Shown here: positions 1 through 9,083 of the stretch, piece after piece | How the letters are laid out: each line of letters opens with the position of its first letter | Position numbering within the stretch: the first letter of the stretch is position 1 | DNA from: Hyphomicrobiales bacterium | Lineage (GTDB): Bacteria > Pseudomonadota > Alphaproteobacteria > Rhizobiales > Rhizobiaceae | Reading direction: 5' to 3' | Length of the DNA: 64,000 nt | Assembly: GCA_026400435.1 (NCBI GenBank) | Contig: JAPLOZ010000059.1 | Location: forward strand, 1 to 64,000 | Translations under genes and position numbers: made by a program | The notes under the pieces: model-generated | Told to the model about the DNA's origin: nothing | What the model saw: the letters and a program-made list of their open reading frames with translations, nothing else | The model's database searches: none

Positions 1-1
1 C

Positions 2-142
2 GTCAAGGACACGCCCTGGGCGCACCTCGACATCGCCGGCACGGCGATGGGCTCGCCGTCGAGCGAGATCAACCAGTCCTGGGGCTCCGGCTTCGGCGTG
101 CGCCTGCTCGACCGGCTGGTGCGGGACCACTACGAGGCGTGA
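2..142 (+). CDS. pepA: Leucyl aminopeptidase PepA, C-terminal end (cut by window edge)
   Basis: The first 46 readable codons encode [12 protein letters not shown] followed by GSGFGVRLL, the typical C-terminal signature of M17 leucyl aminopeptidases, which are dimetal cytosolic exopeptidases that recycle peptides. The catalytic metal-binding part lies outside the window. pepA next to holC is a common alphaproteobacterial order. Here holC starts about 1.05 kb further on, so an accessory segment has entered between them. The family call is firm; the completeness of the gene cannot be judged. Confidence 0.9.
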   Translation, partial: VKDTPWAHLDIAGTAMGSPSSEINQSWGSGFGVRLLDRLVRDHYEA

Positions 143-148
143 GTTCTT

Positions 149-224
149 ACCTCGCCCCTTGCGGGAGAGGTCGGATTGCCCCGAGCGCGCAGCGCGAGGT
201 TGGCAATCCGGGTGAGGGGTTCGA
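149..224. repeat. Extragenic palindromic repeat after pepA
   Basis: Just after the pepA stop lies a nested palindrome. CGGATTGCC pairs with GGCAATCCG around a GC-rich core, and the outer arms CCTCGCCCC and GGGTGAGG also pair. Its composition and form match the short palindromic repeats scattered between genes in rhizobial chromosomes. It may also act as the pepA transcription terminator. The ORF track reads it as the first codons of a longer ORF, which is an artefact. Confidence 0.6.
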
Positions 225-252
225 GCACGCCACTAACTATATTAGGAACAAG

Positions 253-567
253 ATGGCCCAAGCATATTTCAAGGATTTCTGGATAGTCACCAACAAGGGT
301 GAGAAGCTTTATCCAGCTCGGATCAAAAGCAGAGAAACCGGCGTAGCGACCTACCGAATTCTGGCCGACGGTAGCAACCGTCAGGAAGATGGAAAGGAAA
401 TAGCTGACGCCGTCGAGGCAATCCGCCTGTTTCTGGCCTATAGCAGCCTACGATTTGGCAACGAAAAAACCAAATCCGACAACCGCTTCAAGCGAGGCAG
501 TAATTTCGTTGTCAATGTAGACGCGACATCTGCTTTCAAAGCCGCGCATCCCACACTGCGCTGGTAG
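253..567 (+). CDS. Hypothetical protein
   Basis: A 104-residue protein that I do not recognise. The track starts it at 139, but those codons translate the palindromic repeat. The ATG at 253 is better because AGGA sits five bases upstream and the composition changes there. The protein begins MAQAYFKDFWIVTNKGEKLYP, is soluble, and has no signal peptide or membrane segment. A middle stretch, ADAVEAIRLFL, looks helical. The gene is visibly less GC-rich than its neighbours and sits in the insertion between pepA and holC, so recent acquisition is likely. Confidence 0.55.
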   Translation: MAQAYFKDFWIVTNKGEKLYPARIKSRETGVATYRILADGSNRQEDGKEIADAVEAIRLFLAYSSLRFGNEKTKSDNRFKRGSNFVVNVDATSAFKAAHPTLRW

Positions 568-604
568 CGTCCACGCGTATCCTTATACTGCCCTCCGCCT
601 CCGC

Positions 605-793
605 TCAGGCGTTTTCGGTGTCGCGCCCGTCCGGTTCCTTCGCCACGCCCTTGAACGGCCCGTCGCCCTGCTTGCGCTCCATGAACTGGCCGCTGCGTTC
701 GTCGCGCTTTTGCCAGTCGCCGTTCTCGTGCTGGAACTGCGTCCGCCCGGTCACCGCGCCCTTGCGATAATCATTGCCTGTGTTTCTGGCCAT
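605..793 (-). CDS. Small conserved hydrophilic protein
   Basis: A 62-residue, highly charged protein beginning MARNTGNDYRKGAVTGRTQF and ending in an acidic tail. There is no signal peptide or hydrophobic stretch. A GAAAGGA ribosome-binding site lies seven bases before the ATG, which supports a real gene. Similar short proteins with the GNDYRKGAVTGRTQ core occur in rhizobia, but their role is unknown. It is divergent from the methyltransferase remnant and belongs to the accessory patch. Confidence 0.6.
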   Translation of the reverse strand: MARNTGNDYRKGAVTGRTQFQHENGDWQKRDERSGQFMERKQGDGPFKGVAKEPDGRDTENA

Positions 794-881
794 TTGGCAT
801 TCCTTTCGCCATGATCTGCGAATCGGGTTGCGAAGACCAAATCGTTCACGATACGTTCCGTTGCGTCAAGAGAGGGCAGCT

Positions 882-1118
882 TTGACCAACAGGCTTTATT
901 ACGGCGACAATCTTGCCATCCCGCGCGAGCACATCGCGGACGAGAGCGTTGATCTCGTCTATCTCGACCCCCCATTCAATTCCAACGCCACCTACAACGT
1001 CCTGTTCAAGGCGCCGGACGTCGTGTTCGACTACGATGCGCAAGGCCGCATCGTCGGCATCGAACTGCTCGACGCAACATCACAACTGCCCTCGGACGCG
1101 CTGACCAAGGCGGCTTAG
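882..1118 (+). pseudogene. Chimeric remnant: DNA methyltransferase N-terminus joined to DUF2283 C-terminus
   Basis: From a TTG at 882 the frame encodes TNRLYYGDNLAI and then LDPPFNSNATYNVLFKAP. This is the start of a site-specific N4/N6-adenine DNA methyltransferase with its catalytic DPPF motif. Directly after KAP it continues DVVFDYDAQGRIVGIELLDA, the C-terminal half of a DUF2283 domain. The rest of the methyltransferase, including the AdoMet-binding region, is absent, as is the DUF2283 N-terminus. An internal deletion that fused two neighbouring genes explains this best. At 78 residues it is unlikely to be catalytic. A hairpin (TTGGGAGGG with CCCTCCAA) lies downstream. Confidence 0.7.
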
Positions 1119-1198
1119 CCACCCGGTCGGTCGGAGATTCCTCCTACGCCGTCTTGGGAGGGCTTCATGTCCCTCCAAAACCAGCCTAAACAACTGAC

Positions 1199-1648
1199 AT
1201 GACCGAGGTACTGTTCTACCACCTGACCGAGTCGACCCTGCAGGACGCGCTGCCGGGCCTCCTGGAGCGCAGCCTGTCGCGCGGCTGGCGGGCGGTCGTG
1301 CAGGCAGGCACCGAGGAGCGGCGCGACGCGCTCGATGCGCATCTGTGGAGCTTTCGCGACGATTCCTTTCTTGCGCACGGCCTCGACCACGAGCCGCATG
1401 CCGCCGACCAGCCGGTGCTGCTGACGACAACAGCCGGCAATCCGAATGCCGCGCAGATCCGGTTCCTTGTCGACGGCGCGGCGCCGCCCGACCTGTCGTC
1501 CTATGAGCGCGCCGTGTTTCTCTTCGACGGCCACGATGCGGTGCAGGTGGACGCCGCGCGCGAGCACTGGAAGGTCATGAAATCAGGCGGCCACGATGTG
1601 ACCTACTGGCAGCAGACATCCGACAAGCGCTGGGAGCGCAAGGCGTGA
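1199..1648 (+). CDS. holC: DNA polymerase III subunit chi
   Basis: This 149-residue protein has the HolC layout: an N-terminal VLFYHLTESTLQDALPGLLERSLSRGW segment, the central DDSFLAHGL motif with the following QPVLLTT strand, and an AVFLFDGHD segment near the end. HolC belongs to the clamp-loader-associated chi-psi module and links SSB-coated DNA to the replicase. Length is normal for alphaproteobacteria. The usual upstream neighbour, pepA, is displaced by about 1 kb of accessory DNA. Confidence 0.92.
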   Translation: MTEVLFYHLTESTLQDALPGLLERSLSRGWRAVVQAGTEERRDALDAHLWSFRDDSFLAHGLDHEPHAADQPVLLTTTAGNPNAAQIRFLVDGAAPPDLSSYERAVFLFDGHDAVQVDAAREHWKVMKSGGHDVTYWQQTSDKRWERKA

Positions 1649-1685
1649 GCGATCGCTGCGCAGACATTTGCGGGAGGGCCTGACC

Positions 1686-2306
1686 GTGCGCGCATTCTTC
1701 CTGCTGCTTGTCATCGGCGGCATCGGCGCAAGCTTCGTCTATCCGTGGGCGATCACCAGTTTTTCGGGCCATGAGATCGGCACGTGGCGCGTCTATGAGA
1801 GCGGCGGGGCATTTTCCCCGGTCGTGACAAAGCTCGCCGCCGCCGATGCGCCGGTGCGCGTGCTCGTCGACATGATCGCCGTCGCCCCGCCGGAATTCGC
1901 GCAGTCGAGCACCGTGCTGACGGTCACCGCCGCGACCGGCGGCCGCACCGTGCTTGCCGAGCCGGTCTCCTTCTTTGAGGCCAAGCCGCAGGAGAAAAGC
2001 CCGCAACTGCGCGAAAAGGCCTATCGCGACGAGGCCGGGGTCATTTCCGAGATTGCTGACGGCGACTACAGCTTTGTGGTCGGACAGGGCGACGCCGAAG
2101 ACATCCGCATCAAGTCCGTCGATCTCGTCCTGCGCGGCGGGGCCGCGACGGTCGATGCCAGGGCGCAACCGCTCGGCTATGCGGCAACAGCCATCGGCTT
2201 CATCGGGCTGGTGCTGGCGATGCGGCGCGGCCGGCGCGAACGCAATCCGAATTCCCAGCCGCCACCGCCGCGCTGGGGCAGGGGCGGCGACCAGCCTCCC
2301 GCATGA
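1686..2306 (+). CDS. Conserved membrane-anchored protein
   Basis: About 206 residues. The track opens at a TTG (1668), but the GTG at 1686 follows a GGGAGGG site and gives MRAFFLLLVIGGIGASFVYPW, a clean N-terminal membrane segment. A periplasmic domain with beta-strand character follows. A second membrane segment (YAATAIGFIGLVLAM) near residue 180 precedes a basic tail. The last 20 residues (SQPPPPRWGRGG) look like read-through into a GC-rich extragenic repeat. Its stop overlaps the rlmJ start by four bases, so the two are probably co-transcribed. Function not recognised. Confidence 0.75.
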   Translation: MRAFFLLLVIGGIGASFVYPWAITSFSGHEIGTWRVYESGGAFSPVVTKLAAADAPVRVLVDMIAVAPPEFAQSSTVLTVTAATGGRTVLAEPVSFFEAKPQEKSPQLREKAYRDEAGVISEIADGDYSFVVGQGDAEDIRIKSVDLVLRGGAATVDARAQPLGYAATAIGFIGLVLAMRRGRRERNPNSQPPPPRWGRGGDQPPA

Positions 2307-3178
2307 ACTACCGCCATATCTATCATGCCGGCAATTTCGCGGACGTCGTCAAACACGTCGCATTGTCGAGGCTGGTCGAATATCTGAAGCTCAAGGACAA
2401 GGCGTTCCGCGTCATCGACACCCACGCGGGCCTCGGCCTCTATGACCTGTCCTCGCCGGAGGCGCAGAAAACGGGCGAATGGCGTGACGGCATCGGCAGG
2501 CTGCTGGCGGGCAAACTTCCCGCCGCCGCGCAAAGTCTGCTGCAACCCTATCTCGACGCTGTCGGGTCGGCCAATCCGCAAGGTGGTCTCGAACGCTACC
2601 CGGGCTCGCCGCTGATCGTGCGGCATTTGCTGCGCCAGCGGGACCGGCTGACCGCGATCGAGCTTCATCCACAGGATTTTCTCAGGCTCAAGGCGCGGTT
2701 TGCCGGCGACTTCCAGGTTCGCGTCATCGACATCGACGGCTGGCTGGCGCTCGGCGCGCACCTGCCGCCCAAGGAGAAGCGCGGGCTTGTGCTGGTTGAT
2801 CCGCCGTTCGAGCAGGCCGGCGAATTCGAGCGGCTGGTCGAAGGGCTGCAGCGCGCCCACCGGCGCTGGCCCGGCGGCATCTTTGCGCTCTGGTATCCCA
2901 TCAAGGACCGCGCGGCGGTCGCCCGTTTCCGCGACGGCTTGCGGGCGGCCGGCATTCCAAAAATCCTCGATATCGCGTTCGAGGTTCGCCAGCCCTCGTC
3001 GGACGAGCGTTTCGACGGCAGCGGGCTGGTCGTCGTCAACCCGCCGTTCGTCTTCGAGGGCGAGATGCGGGCGCTGCTGCCGGAGTTGAAGAGAGCGCTT
3101 GCGCAGGACCGGACGGCGCGCTGGTCGCTCGAATGGCTGGCGGGGGAAGATGCGCCGCTTGACCGCGACCACGCTTGA
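2303..3178 (+). CDS. rlmJ: 23S rRNA (adenine(2030)-N6)-methyltransferase RlmJ
   Basis: The 291-residue product opens with MNYRHIYHAGNFADVVKH, the RlmJ (YhiR) signature, has the AdoMet-binding stretch VIDTHAGLGLYDL, and carries the catalytic VDPPFE motif near residue 175. The enzyme methylates A2030 of 23S rRNA. Length is as expected for the family. It starts inside the stop codon of the preceding membrane gene (ATGA overlap), which implies translational coupling. Confidence 0.93.
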   Translation: MNYRHIYHAGNFADVVKHVALSRLVEYLKLKDKAFRVIDTHAGLGLYDLSSPEAQKTGEWRDGIGRLLAGKLPAAAQSLLQPYLDAVGSANPQGGLERYPGSPLIVRHLLRQRDRLTAIELHPQDFLRLKARFAGDFQVRVIDIDGWLALGAHLPPKEKRGLVLVDPPFEQAGEFERLVEGLQRAHRRWPGGIFALWYPIKDRAAVARFRDGLRAAGIPKILDIAFEVRQPSSDERFDGSGLVVVNPPFVFEGEMRALLPELKRALAQDRTARWSLEWLAGEDAPLDRDHA

Positions 3179-3236
3179 AAGGATTATGGGGGTGGCCGCG
3201 TATCTCTCTTCGCCGCCCGCTCCAGAAAGGCCTGCG

Positions 3237-3677
3237 ATGTTTCGCTTCACCCGTCCCGTTCTCGCCGCGCTGCTCGGCCTCGCGTCCGCATTCGGAGCGA
3301 CGCCTTCGGTGCGCGCCGCCGATCTCGGCGCCTATTCCGACGATTCGGGCGTTTGCAGCGAACGCTGGGTGCTGAACCGTATCACCAGCCGCTTCAGCTA
3401 TCAGGTCCAGCACGTGCCGAACCTGCCGATGGTTGCGATCGTCGACTTCAGCAACATCCATGAACACCGCTACCTTCCCGCGCAAGGTGAGGAGCGCCCG
3501 ATCGGCCGGCGCTATTGCGGCGCCACCGTGGCGCTGTCGGACGGCGACAGCCGCGACATCTGGTATCTGATCGAGGAAGGGCAGGGTTTCGCCTCGATCG
3601 GCGACAATGTCGAGTTCTGCGTCTCCGGTTTCGACCGCTGGTATGTTTACAACGGTCGCTGCCGGGTCCTGCGCTGA
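3237..3677 (+). CDS. Small secreted protein, rhizobial conserved hypothetical
   Basis: The ATG at 3237 has an AGAAAGG site upstream and gives MFRFTRPVLAALLGLASAFG, a signal peptide probably cleaved after VRA. The mature part is about 118 residues with four cysteines, in the GVCSER, RRYCGA, EFCVSG and GRCRVL contexts, suggesting two disulfides in the periplasm. The segment YNGRCRV closes the protein. Function unknown. It lies nine bases ahead of the T2 ribonuclease gene and is likely transcribed with it, which would place both products in the envelope. Confidence 0.75.
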   Translation: MFRFTRPVLAALLGLASAFGATPSVRAADLGAYSDDSGVCSERWVLNRITSRFSYQVQHVPNLPMVAIVDFSNIHEHRYLPAQGEERPIGRRYCGATVALSDGDSRDIWYLIEEGQGFASIGDNVEFCVSGFDRWYVYNGRCRVLR

Positions 3678-3685
3678 TCCTTCCC

Positions 3686-4405
3686 ATGCGACGCCTGGCA
3701 TGGCTTGCAGCCGCGCTGGTTGCTGCGGGCTGCAGCCAGGAAAACTCCGCGCAGCAGGCCGCCGGCGCCCCCAACACGCCTATAGTCCAGACTACGCCCG
3801 CCGCGCCCTCTCGCTCCACGGTGCCGGCAGGCAAGGGCTTCGATTTCTACGTGCTGTCGCTGTCGTGGTCGCCGAGCTATTGCGAGGCGGAAGGCGAGGA
3901 TGCCAACCGCCAGCAGTGCGGCGCCGCGCGGCCATACGCATTCGTGGTGCATGGCCTCTGGCCGCAATTCGAGCGGGGCTTTCCCCAGGATTGCCCGACC
4001 GACCAGCCGGACGTCTCCAGCGACACCTTGCGCCAGCTCTATGACCTGATGCCGTCGGCCGGCCTGATCCGCCACGAATGGCGCACGCACGGCTCATGCT
4101 CGGGTCTGAGCCAGCGCGACTATTTCGAAGTGCTGCGCGCGGCGCGCGAGACGGTCAGCATCCCCCAGGAATTCCGCCGTCTGGACAGCTACCGCACGCT
4201 CGACCCGGACGATGCGGAACGGGCTTTCGTCAAGGCCAATCCGTCGCTGCCGGAAAACGCCGTGGCGGTAACCTGCGACAAGCGCTATCTGCGCGAGGTG
4301 CGGGTCTGCATGACCGCGGATCTCAAATTCCGGTCCTGCCCGGAGATCGATCGCCGAGACTGCCGTCTGGGCAAGGTCGTCATGCCGCCGGTCAGGGGCG
4401 GCTAG
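3686..4405 (+). CDS. Ribonuclease T2 family lipoprotein
   Basis: Both T2 active-site motifs are present: HGLWPQ (CAS I) and HEWRTHGSC (CAS II), with the catalytic histidines in place, plus cysteines that would form the conserved disulfides. The ATG at 3686 begins a lipoprotein signal peptide, with AALVAAGC as the lipobox. A Pro/Thr/Ser-rich linker follows before the catalytic domain. T2 enzymes cut RNA at low base specificity through a 2',3'-cyclic phosphate. This one should be tethered in the periplasm, where it would degrade external RNA for nutrients. Confidence 0.9.
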   Translation: MRRLAWLAAALVAAGCSQENSAQQAAGAPNTPIVQTTPAAPSRSTVPAGKGFDFYVLSLSWSPSYCEAEGEDANRQQCGAARPYAFVVHGLWPQFERGFPQDCPTDQPDVSSDTLRQLYDLMPSAGLIRHEWRTHGSCSGLSQRDYFEVLRAARETVSIPQEFRRLDSYRTLDPDDAERAFVKANPSLPENAVAVTCDKRYLREVRVCMTADLKFRSCPEIDRRDCRLGKVVMPPVRGG

Positions 4406-4418
4406 GAGGATAGAGAAA

Positions 4419-5015
4419 ATGCCGAAAGTCTATTGTTCCCCAGCCTCGCCCTACAGCGTCAAGGTTCGCATGGCCGGCGTCTATGCCGGCATCCCGCTGG
4501 AGGCAGTCACGGTCGAGACGTCGAACCCGACCGGGGAGTTCCTGAGGGCCAACCCGCTCGGCAAGATCCCAGTTCTGGTTACCGACGACGGCGACACGGT
4601 TTTCGACAGCCGGGTCATCGTGCAGTTTCTGAACCGGCAGTCCGGCAACAAGCTGTTTCCGCGCAATCCGGCCAAGCGCACCGACGCCGAGCGGCTGGAG
4701 GCGCTGGCCGACGGCATCTGTGATTGCGCGCTGGCGCATGTTTACGAACGGCGTTCGCGGCCGGAGGAACTGGTTCACCAGCCCTGGCTTGACAAGCAGT
4801 GGGCAAAGATCGCGCGTGCGCTCGACGTGCTCAATGAAAGTCCGCCCAAGCTCGGCCGCAAGATCCACGCCGGCCATCTCGCGCTCAGGGCCGCGCTCGG
4901 CTACCTGGAGCTGCGCTTCGCGGGCAAGTGGGAAAAGGGCCGCGGCAAGCTGCGTCGCTGGGCGGCGCGTTTCGACGAAAAGTTTCCCGAGTTGAAGGTG
5001 CTCTTGCCCAACTGA
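4419..5015 (+). CDS. Glutathione S-transferase family protein
   Basis: The protein has 198 residues. The N-terminal thioredoxin-like half has CSPASPYSVKVR where GSTs carry the catalytic Ser/Cys, NPLGKIPVL with the cis-proline, and the glutathione-contacting DSRVIVQFL. The C-terminal half is the all-helical GST domain. The exact substrate cannot be read from sequence. It follows the RNase T2 gene by 13 bases with a GGAGG-type site between, and ends at a strong bidirectional terminator. Confidence 0.88.
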   Translation: MPKVYCSPASPYSVKVRMAGVYAGIPLEAVTVETSNPTGEFLRANPLGKIPVLVTDDGDTVFDSRVIVQFLNRQSGNKLFPRNPAKRTDAERLEALADGICDCALAHVYERRSRPEELVHQPWLDKQWAKIARALDVLNESPPKLGRKIHAGHLALRAALGYLELRFAGKWEKGRGKLRRWAARFDEKFPELKVLLPN

Positions 5016-5029
5016 ACCCATCACAAAAA

Positions 5030-5054
5030 AACCGGGCGCCAATGACGCCCGGTT
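5030..5054. terminator. Bidirectional terminator between GST and porin genes
   Basis: AACCGGGCG pairs perfectly with CGCCCGGTT around a seven-base loop. On the minus strand the stem is followed by a T-rich run (the AAAAAA on the plus strand), so it terminates the outer membrane protein gene best. It can also stop the GST transcript. Confidence 0.85.
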
Positions 5055-5078
5055 CTTCAATTGCGCTGATAGCGGCGA

Positions 5079-5741
5079 TCAGAACTTCATGCCGACGCCG
5101 AAGGTGATGCGATTGTCCGTGTCGCTCACCTCGGTGGGGCCGCCGACGGTATTGAACGTGTCGCTGCCGAAATCGGTGTAGCGATATTCGACGCGGCCAA
5201 AGACTTTGTCGGTGAACATCATGTCGGCGCCCGCACCGGCGGTCCAGCCAAACATGGTGTTGCTGTCGCTCACGCCGCCGCCGGACACTTCGAGGTCCTT
5301 GGCCGCGCCACCTGCCGTCGCGTAGAGCAGGATCGTCGGCGAGATCACGTAGCCGATGCGCGCGCGCAGCGATCCTTCGAGGCCGGAGTCGGAGCTGAAG
5401 CCGGCGTTGGAGCCGTCTTCCCAGCTGTAGCCGATGTCGGCTTCCGCGCCGGCGACGATGTTGCCCACCTGGTAGTTGTAGCCACCGAACGCGCCGATGG
5501 CGAAGCCGTCAGTGCCGATTTCGTTGCCGAAGGTGTCGAGGTCGGTATTGCCCGAAAAGCCGTAACCGACCGTCACACCGGCATAGGGGCCGGACCAGGT
5601 GTTGAGCGGGGGCACTTCCATCGGAGCTGCCGGCGGCTCTTCCATGACGGCGTCGGCTGCATAGGCGGGGATGGTGCCGAGCAGGGCCAGCAGTCCAAGT
5701 GCTGCCGCGGTCGGGCGAGCAAATTCGCGGATGTTCTTCAT
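5079..5741 (-). CDS. Outer membrane beta-barrel protein (Omp25/RopB type)
   Basis: The track's 332-residue ORF is over-extended. The ATG at 5741 has GGAGTAACAAG in front and starts a signal peptide, MKNIREFARPTAAALGLLAL, cleaved after AYA. The 220-residue precursor contains NTWSGPYAGVTVGYGFSG, an eight-strand barrel pattern of alternating residues, a VFGRVEYRYTDFG strand, and the C-terminal ITFGVGMKF ending in Phe, a typical barrel-assembly signal. This is the abundant porin-like family of Rhizobiales. It has its own terminator. Confidence 0.88.
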   Translation of the reverse strand: MKNIREFARPTAAALGLLALLGTIPAYAADAVMEEPPAAPMEVPPLNTWSGPYAGVTVGYGFSGNTDLDTFGNEIGTDGFAIGAFGGYNYQVGNIVAGAEADIGYSWEDGSNAGFSSDSGLEGSLRARIGYVISPTILLYATAGGAAKDLEVSGGGVSDSNTMFGWTAGAGADMMFTDKVFGRVEYRYTDFGSDTFNTVGGPTEVSDTDNRITFGVGMKF

Positions 5742-6152
5742 TCTTGTTACTCCATGACCACGAGACGCGTGGTTTGTTACGTCGAGTTCGATCAGGCATC
5801 TGGCCCTTGGCGGGAGGAACGGTCCGGCTGCCTTACAGTTCCGGAATCTGGTGGGAAAATGTGGCCCGAACGAACCTGAAATTGGGTCATTGGCCGGCGC
5901 GAATGAGGCTGAACCTTGGCGTTGCACTTGCGCAACAGCTGGTGTCAGGAGTGTTCGAGCTGCGGGCAGCAACTGCGCTTGGTACAAGGCGTTGCGCACT
6001 CTATATGTGGCGTCGCAGGGCGCTCGCGGTGACGGGCGCGGCGGCTCTTTGATGCTGTTTGGCCACAAAGCCGTCAAATGAAATAACGGATTTTAATAAA
6101 ACGGTTGCCGCATGCCCCGACGGCGCTCTCATTTGGCCAACAGCAAGGATTG
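5742..6152. other. Intergenic region between porin and SDR genes
   Basis: About 410 bases without a supported gene, between divergent genes, so it must hold both promoters. The part before the SDR gene (6070-6110) is AT-rich. I see no convincing -35/-10 pair, riboswitch or repeat. ORFs called here are short and arginine-rich. Confidence 0.5.
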
Positions 6153-6920
6153 ATGATGTCTATGGCCGCAAGGACCGCACTGGTGACGGGCGGGTCGAGA
6201 CGCATCGGCAGGGCGATCGTCGAAGACCTTGCGGCGCATGGCTTTGCGGTCGCCATTCATTGCAACGGGTCGCGCGACGATGCCGATTCGCTGGCAGCCT
6301 CGTTGCGCCGCAACGGTGCCACGATCGAGGTCGTGCAGGCCGACCTCACCGACGGTGTGCAGGCCGATACGCTCGTCGCGGCGACCGTCGCAAGGCTCGG
6401 TCCGCTCGGCCTGCTCGTCAACAACGCCTCGATCTTCGCCGACGACACGGTGGAGACGTTCGATCCCGCGGTATCGGCGCGCCACTTCGCCATCCACGTC
6501 ACCGCCCCTGTCTTGCTGACCAGGCGTTTCGCGCAGGCGCTGCCTGCCGAAGACGAGGGCCTCGTGGTCAATATCGTCGACCAGCGGGTCTGGCGGCTGA
6601 CGCCGCGCTACTTTTCCTACACGCTCTCCAAATCCGCCTTGTGGACCGCCACGCAGACCATGGCGCAGGCGCTGGCGCCGCGCATCAGGGTCAACGCCAT
6701 CGGTCCGGGTCCCACGCTGGCAAATGCGCGGCAGCAACCGCAGGATTTCGTGGCGCAGGTCGATGGCCTGCTCATGCGGCGCGGCCCGGATTTGTCGGAG
6801 TTCGGCGCCACGATCCGCTACCTCTGGGAAGCGCGCTCGGTAACCGGCCAGATGATCGCGCTCGACGGCGCCCAGCACCTTGCGTGGCAGACGCCGGATG
6901 TGACAGGCATAGCCGAATGA
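6153..6920 (+). CDS. SDR oxidoreductase, pteridine/dihydromonapterin reductase-like (FolM type)
   Basis: An SDR of about 255 residues. The cofactor loop is [11 protein letters not shown], with the arginine-containing TGxxxRxG form typical of pteridine reductases and FolM, followed by NNAS and the YTLSK active-site segment. The catalytic strand is VNIVDQRVW, with Asp-Gln where classical SDRs have Ser, also as in FolM-like enzymes. It should be an NADPH-dependent reductase of a pterin. ATG 6153 follows AAGGAT. The stop overlaps the uvrC start. Confidence 0.78.
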   Translation: MMSMAARTALVTGGSRRIGRAIVEDLAAHGFAVAIHCNGSRDDADSLAASLRRNGATIEVVQADLTDGVQADTLVAATVARLGPLGLLVNNASIFADDTVETFDPAVSARHFAIHVTAPVLLTRRFAQALPAEDEGLVVNIVDQRVWRLTPRYFSYTLSKSALWTATQTMAQALAPRIRVNAIGPGPTLANARQQPQDFVAQVDGLLMRRGPDLSEFGATIRYLWEARSVTGQMIALDGAQHLAWQTPDVTGIAE

Positions 6921-8983
6921 GCCCGAACGGAAAGCCCGGGCAGGGCGAGGAAACAGAAGCCGCCGACGACATCGCAGGCTTCATCGCCGGTGACGAGGCC
7001 GACGATGACGACGTATCGCTCGACGAGGCGGATGTGGCGCCGGCGCCAGGCATCGACCTGCCGTTCACGGCGATCGACTGGGCGGCGCACGCCGGCGATT
7101 CCGACGGCATGGTCGGCGCGGAGGTCATCCAGACGCTGGTGAAGCGCCTGCCCAATGCGCCCGGCGTCTATCGCATGATGAACGCCGCCGGCGACGTGCT
7201 CTACGTCGGCAAGGCCCGCAACCTGAAGAAGCGCGTCACCAACTACGCGCAGGGTCGTTTCCACACCCATCGCATCGGCAAAATGGTCCGCGAAACTGCG
7301 ACGATGGAATTCGTCGTCACCCGCACCGAGATCGAGGCGCTTCTGCTCGAAGCCAATCTCATCAAGCGCCTGCGGCCGCGCTTCAACGTCCTGATGCGCG
7401 ACGACAAGTCGTTCCCCTATATCGTCCTGACCGGCAACCACTCGTCGCCCGGCATCTTCAAGCATCGCGGCGCGCGGTCGCGCAAGGGTGACTACTTCGG
7501 ACCGTTCGCCTCGGCGGGCGCGGTCGGGCGCACCATCAATTCGCTGCAGCGCGCCTTCCTGCTTCGGACCTGCACGGATTCGGTGTTCGAGGCCCGCACG
7601 CGCCCCTGCTTGCTCTACCAGATCAAGCGCTGCTCGGGCCCCTGCACCGGCGAGATCTCCGCGCCGGACTACGCCGAACTCGTCGACGAGGCGAAGGACT
7701 TCCTGTCGGGTCGCAGCCAGACCGTGAAGACCGAGATTTCGCGCCAGATGCAACATGCCGCCGAGGATCTCGATTTCGAACGCGCGGCGGTCTATCGCGA
7801 CCGGCTGGCGGCGCTGTCGCACGTCCAGAGCCACCAGGGCATCAACCCCCAGGGCGTCGAGGAGGCGGATGTCTTCGCCATCCATCAGCATGGCGGGCAG
7901 GTCGGCATCCAGGTTTTCTTCTTCCGCACCGGGCAGAACTGGGGAAACCGCGCGTACTTCCCGAAGGCCGATCCGGCGCTGGAGGCCTCGGAGGTGCTGT
8001 CGTCGTTCCTGGCGCAGTTCTACGACGACAAGCCCTGTCCGCGTGCCATCTTGCTGTCGCACAAGGTCGACGAGCAGGAATTGCTGGAGCAGGCGCTCGC
8101 CACGAAGGCCGGGCACAAGGTTTCGATTTCGGTGCCGCAGCGTGGCGAGAAGAAGGACCTCGTCGACCACGCGGTGCAGAACGCCCGCGAAGCGCTCGGC
8201 CGCAGGCTCGCCGAAACCTCCACGCAGGCCCGCCTGCTCGTCGGGTTCGCCGAGACGTTCGGCCTCGACAAGCCGCCTGGACGCATCGAGGTTTACGACA
8301 ATTCGCACATCATGGGCACCAACGCAGTGGGCGCCATGATCGTGGCCGGGCCGGAAGGCTTCGTGAAGAACCAGTACCGCAAGTTCAACATCCGCTCGGC
8401 CGACATTACCCCAGGCGACGATTTCGGCATGATGCGCGAGGTCATGCAGCGCCGCTTCTCGCGGCTGATCAAGGACCACGGCGACCGGCAGCCGGATGCC
8501 GAGGCCGACACCGAAACCGCGGCGTTTCCCGTCTGGCCCGACGTGATCCTGATCGACGGCGGGCAGGGCCAGATGACGGCGGTGCGCGCAATCCTGGCGG
8601 ACCTGGGCATCGAGGACCAGGTCGTTGCGATCGGCGTTGCCAAGGGGCAGGACCGCGAGGCCGGCCGCGAACGGTTCTTCACCCGAAACAAGGGAGCCTT
8701 CACCCTGCCGGTGCGCGATCCGGTGCTCTACTTCGTGCAGCGGCTGCGTGACGAGGCGCATCGTTTCGCGATCGGTTCGCACCGGGCGCGCCGCAAGAAG
8801 GAAATGGTGCGCAATCCGCTGGACGAGATCGCCGGAATCGGTCCGACCCGCAAACGCGCGCTGCTGCTGCATTTTGGAACCGCCAAGGCTGTCAGCAACG
8901 CGGCCATGGACGACCTGATGGCCGTTGATGGCATCTCGGAATCGGTCGCGCGCCTCGTCTATGGCCATTTCCACGAGAATTGA
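6917..8983 (+). CDS. uvrC: Excinuclease ABC subunit C
   Basis: The 688-residue UvrC starts at ATG 6917, overlapping the SDR stop, not at the over-extended 6059. After a 65-residue acidic N-terminal extension rich in Asp/Glu come the GIY-YIG nuclease domain ([20 protein letters not shown]), a UVR motif ([15 protein letters not shown]), the RNase H-like nuclease half ([19 protein letters not shown]) and C-terminal helix-hairpin-helices ([15 protein letters not shown]). UvrC makes both incisions in nucleotide excision repair after UvrAB recognition. The large minus-strand ORF opposite it is a shadow. Confidence 0.96.
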   Translation: MSPNGKPGQGEETEAADDIAGFIAGDEADDDDVSLDEADVAPAPGIDLPFTAIDWAAHAGDSDGMVGAEVIQTLVKRLPNAPGVYRMMNAAGDVLYVGKARNLKKRVTNYAQGRFHTHRIGKMVRETATMEFVVTRTEIEALLLEANLIKRLRPRFNVLMRDDKSFPYIVLTGNHSSPGIFKHRGARSRKGDYFGPFASAGAVGRTINSLQRAFLLRTCTDSVFEARTRPCLLYQIKRCSGPCTGEISAPDYAELVDEAKDFLSGRSQTVKTEISRQMQHAAEDLDFERAAVYRDRLAALSHVQSHQGINPQGVEEADVFAIHQHGGQVGIQVFFFRTGQNWGNRAYFPKADPALEASEVLSSFLAQFYDDKPCPRAILLSHKVDEQELLEQALATKAGHKVSISVPQRGEKKDLVDHAVQNAREALGRRLAETSTQARLLVGFAETFGLDKPPGRIEVYDNSHIMGTNAVGAMIVAGPEGFVKNQYRKFNIRSADITPGDDFGMMREVMQRRFSRLIKDHGDRQPDAEADTETAAFPVWPDVILIDGGQGQMTAVRAILADLGIEDQVVAIGVAKGQDREAGRERFFTRNKGAFTLPVRDPVLYFVQRLRDEAHRFAIGSHRARRKKEMVRNPLDEIAGIGPTRKRALLLHFGTAKAVSNAAMDDLMAVDGISESVARLVYGHFHEN

Positions 8984-9083
8984 TGGTATTCTCGGAAGAA
9001 TTGCGTGGCTTCATCGAATTCCGGCGGTTGACCCCCGACATGGGCTTCTGATTTCAGTAGGGCTGGAGAAAATCTCAAGCACC

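Noticed and set aside
1119-1198. Insertion-sequence end before holC
   Set aside because: Only an imperfect hairpin (TTGGGAGGG/CCCTCCAA) is present; no inverted partner or target duplication was found around the 0.15-1.2 kb patch.
6818-8974. 718-aa minus-strand ORF opposite uvrC
   Set aside because: Low-complexity antisense translation of a clear uvrC; no motif.
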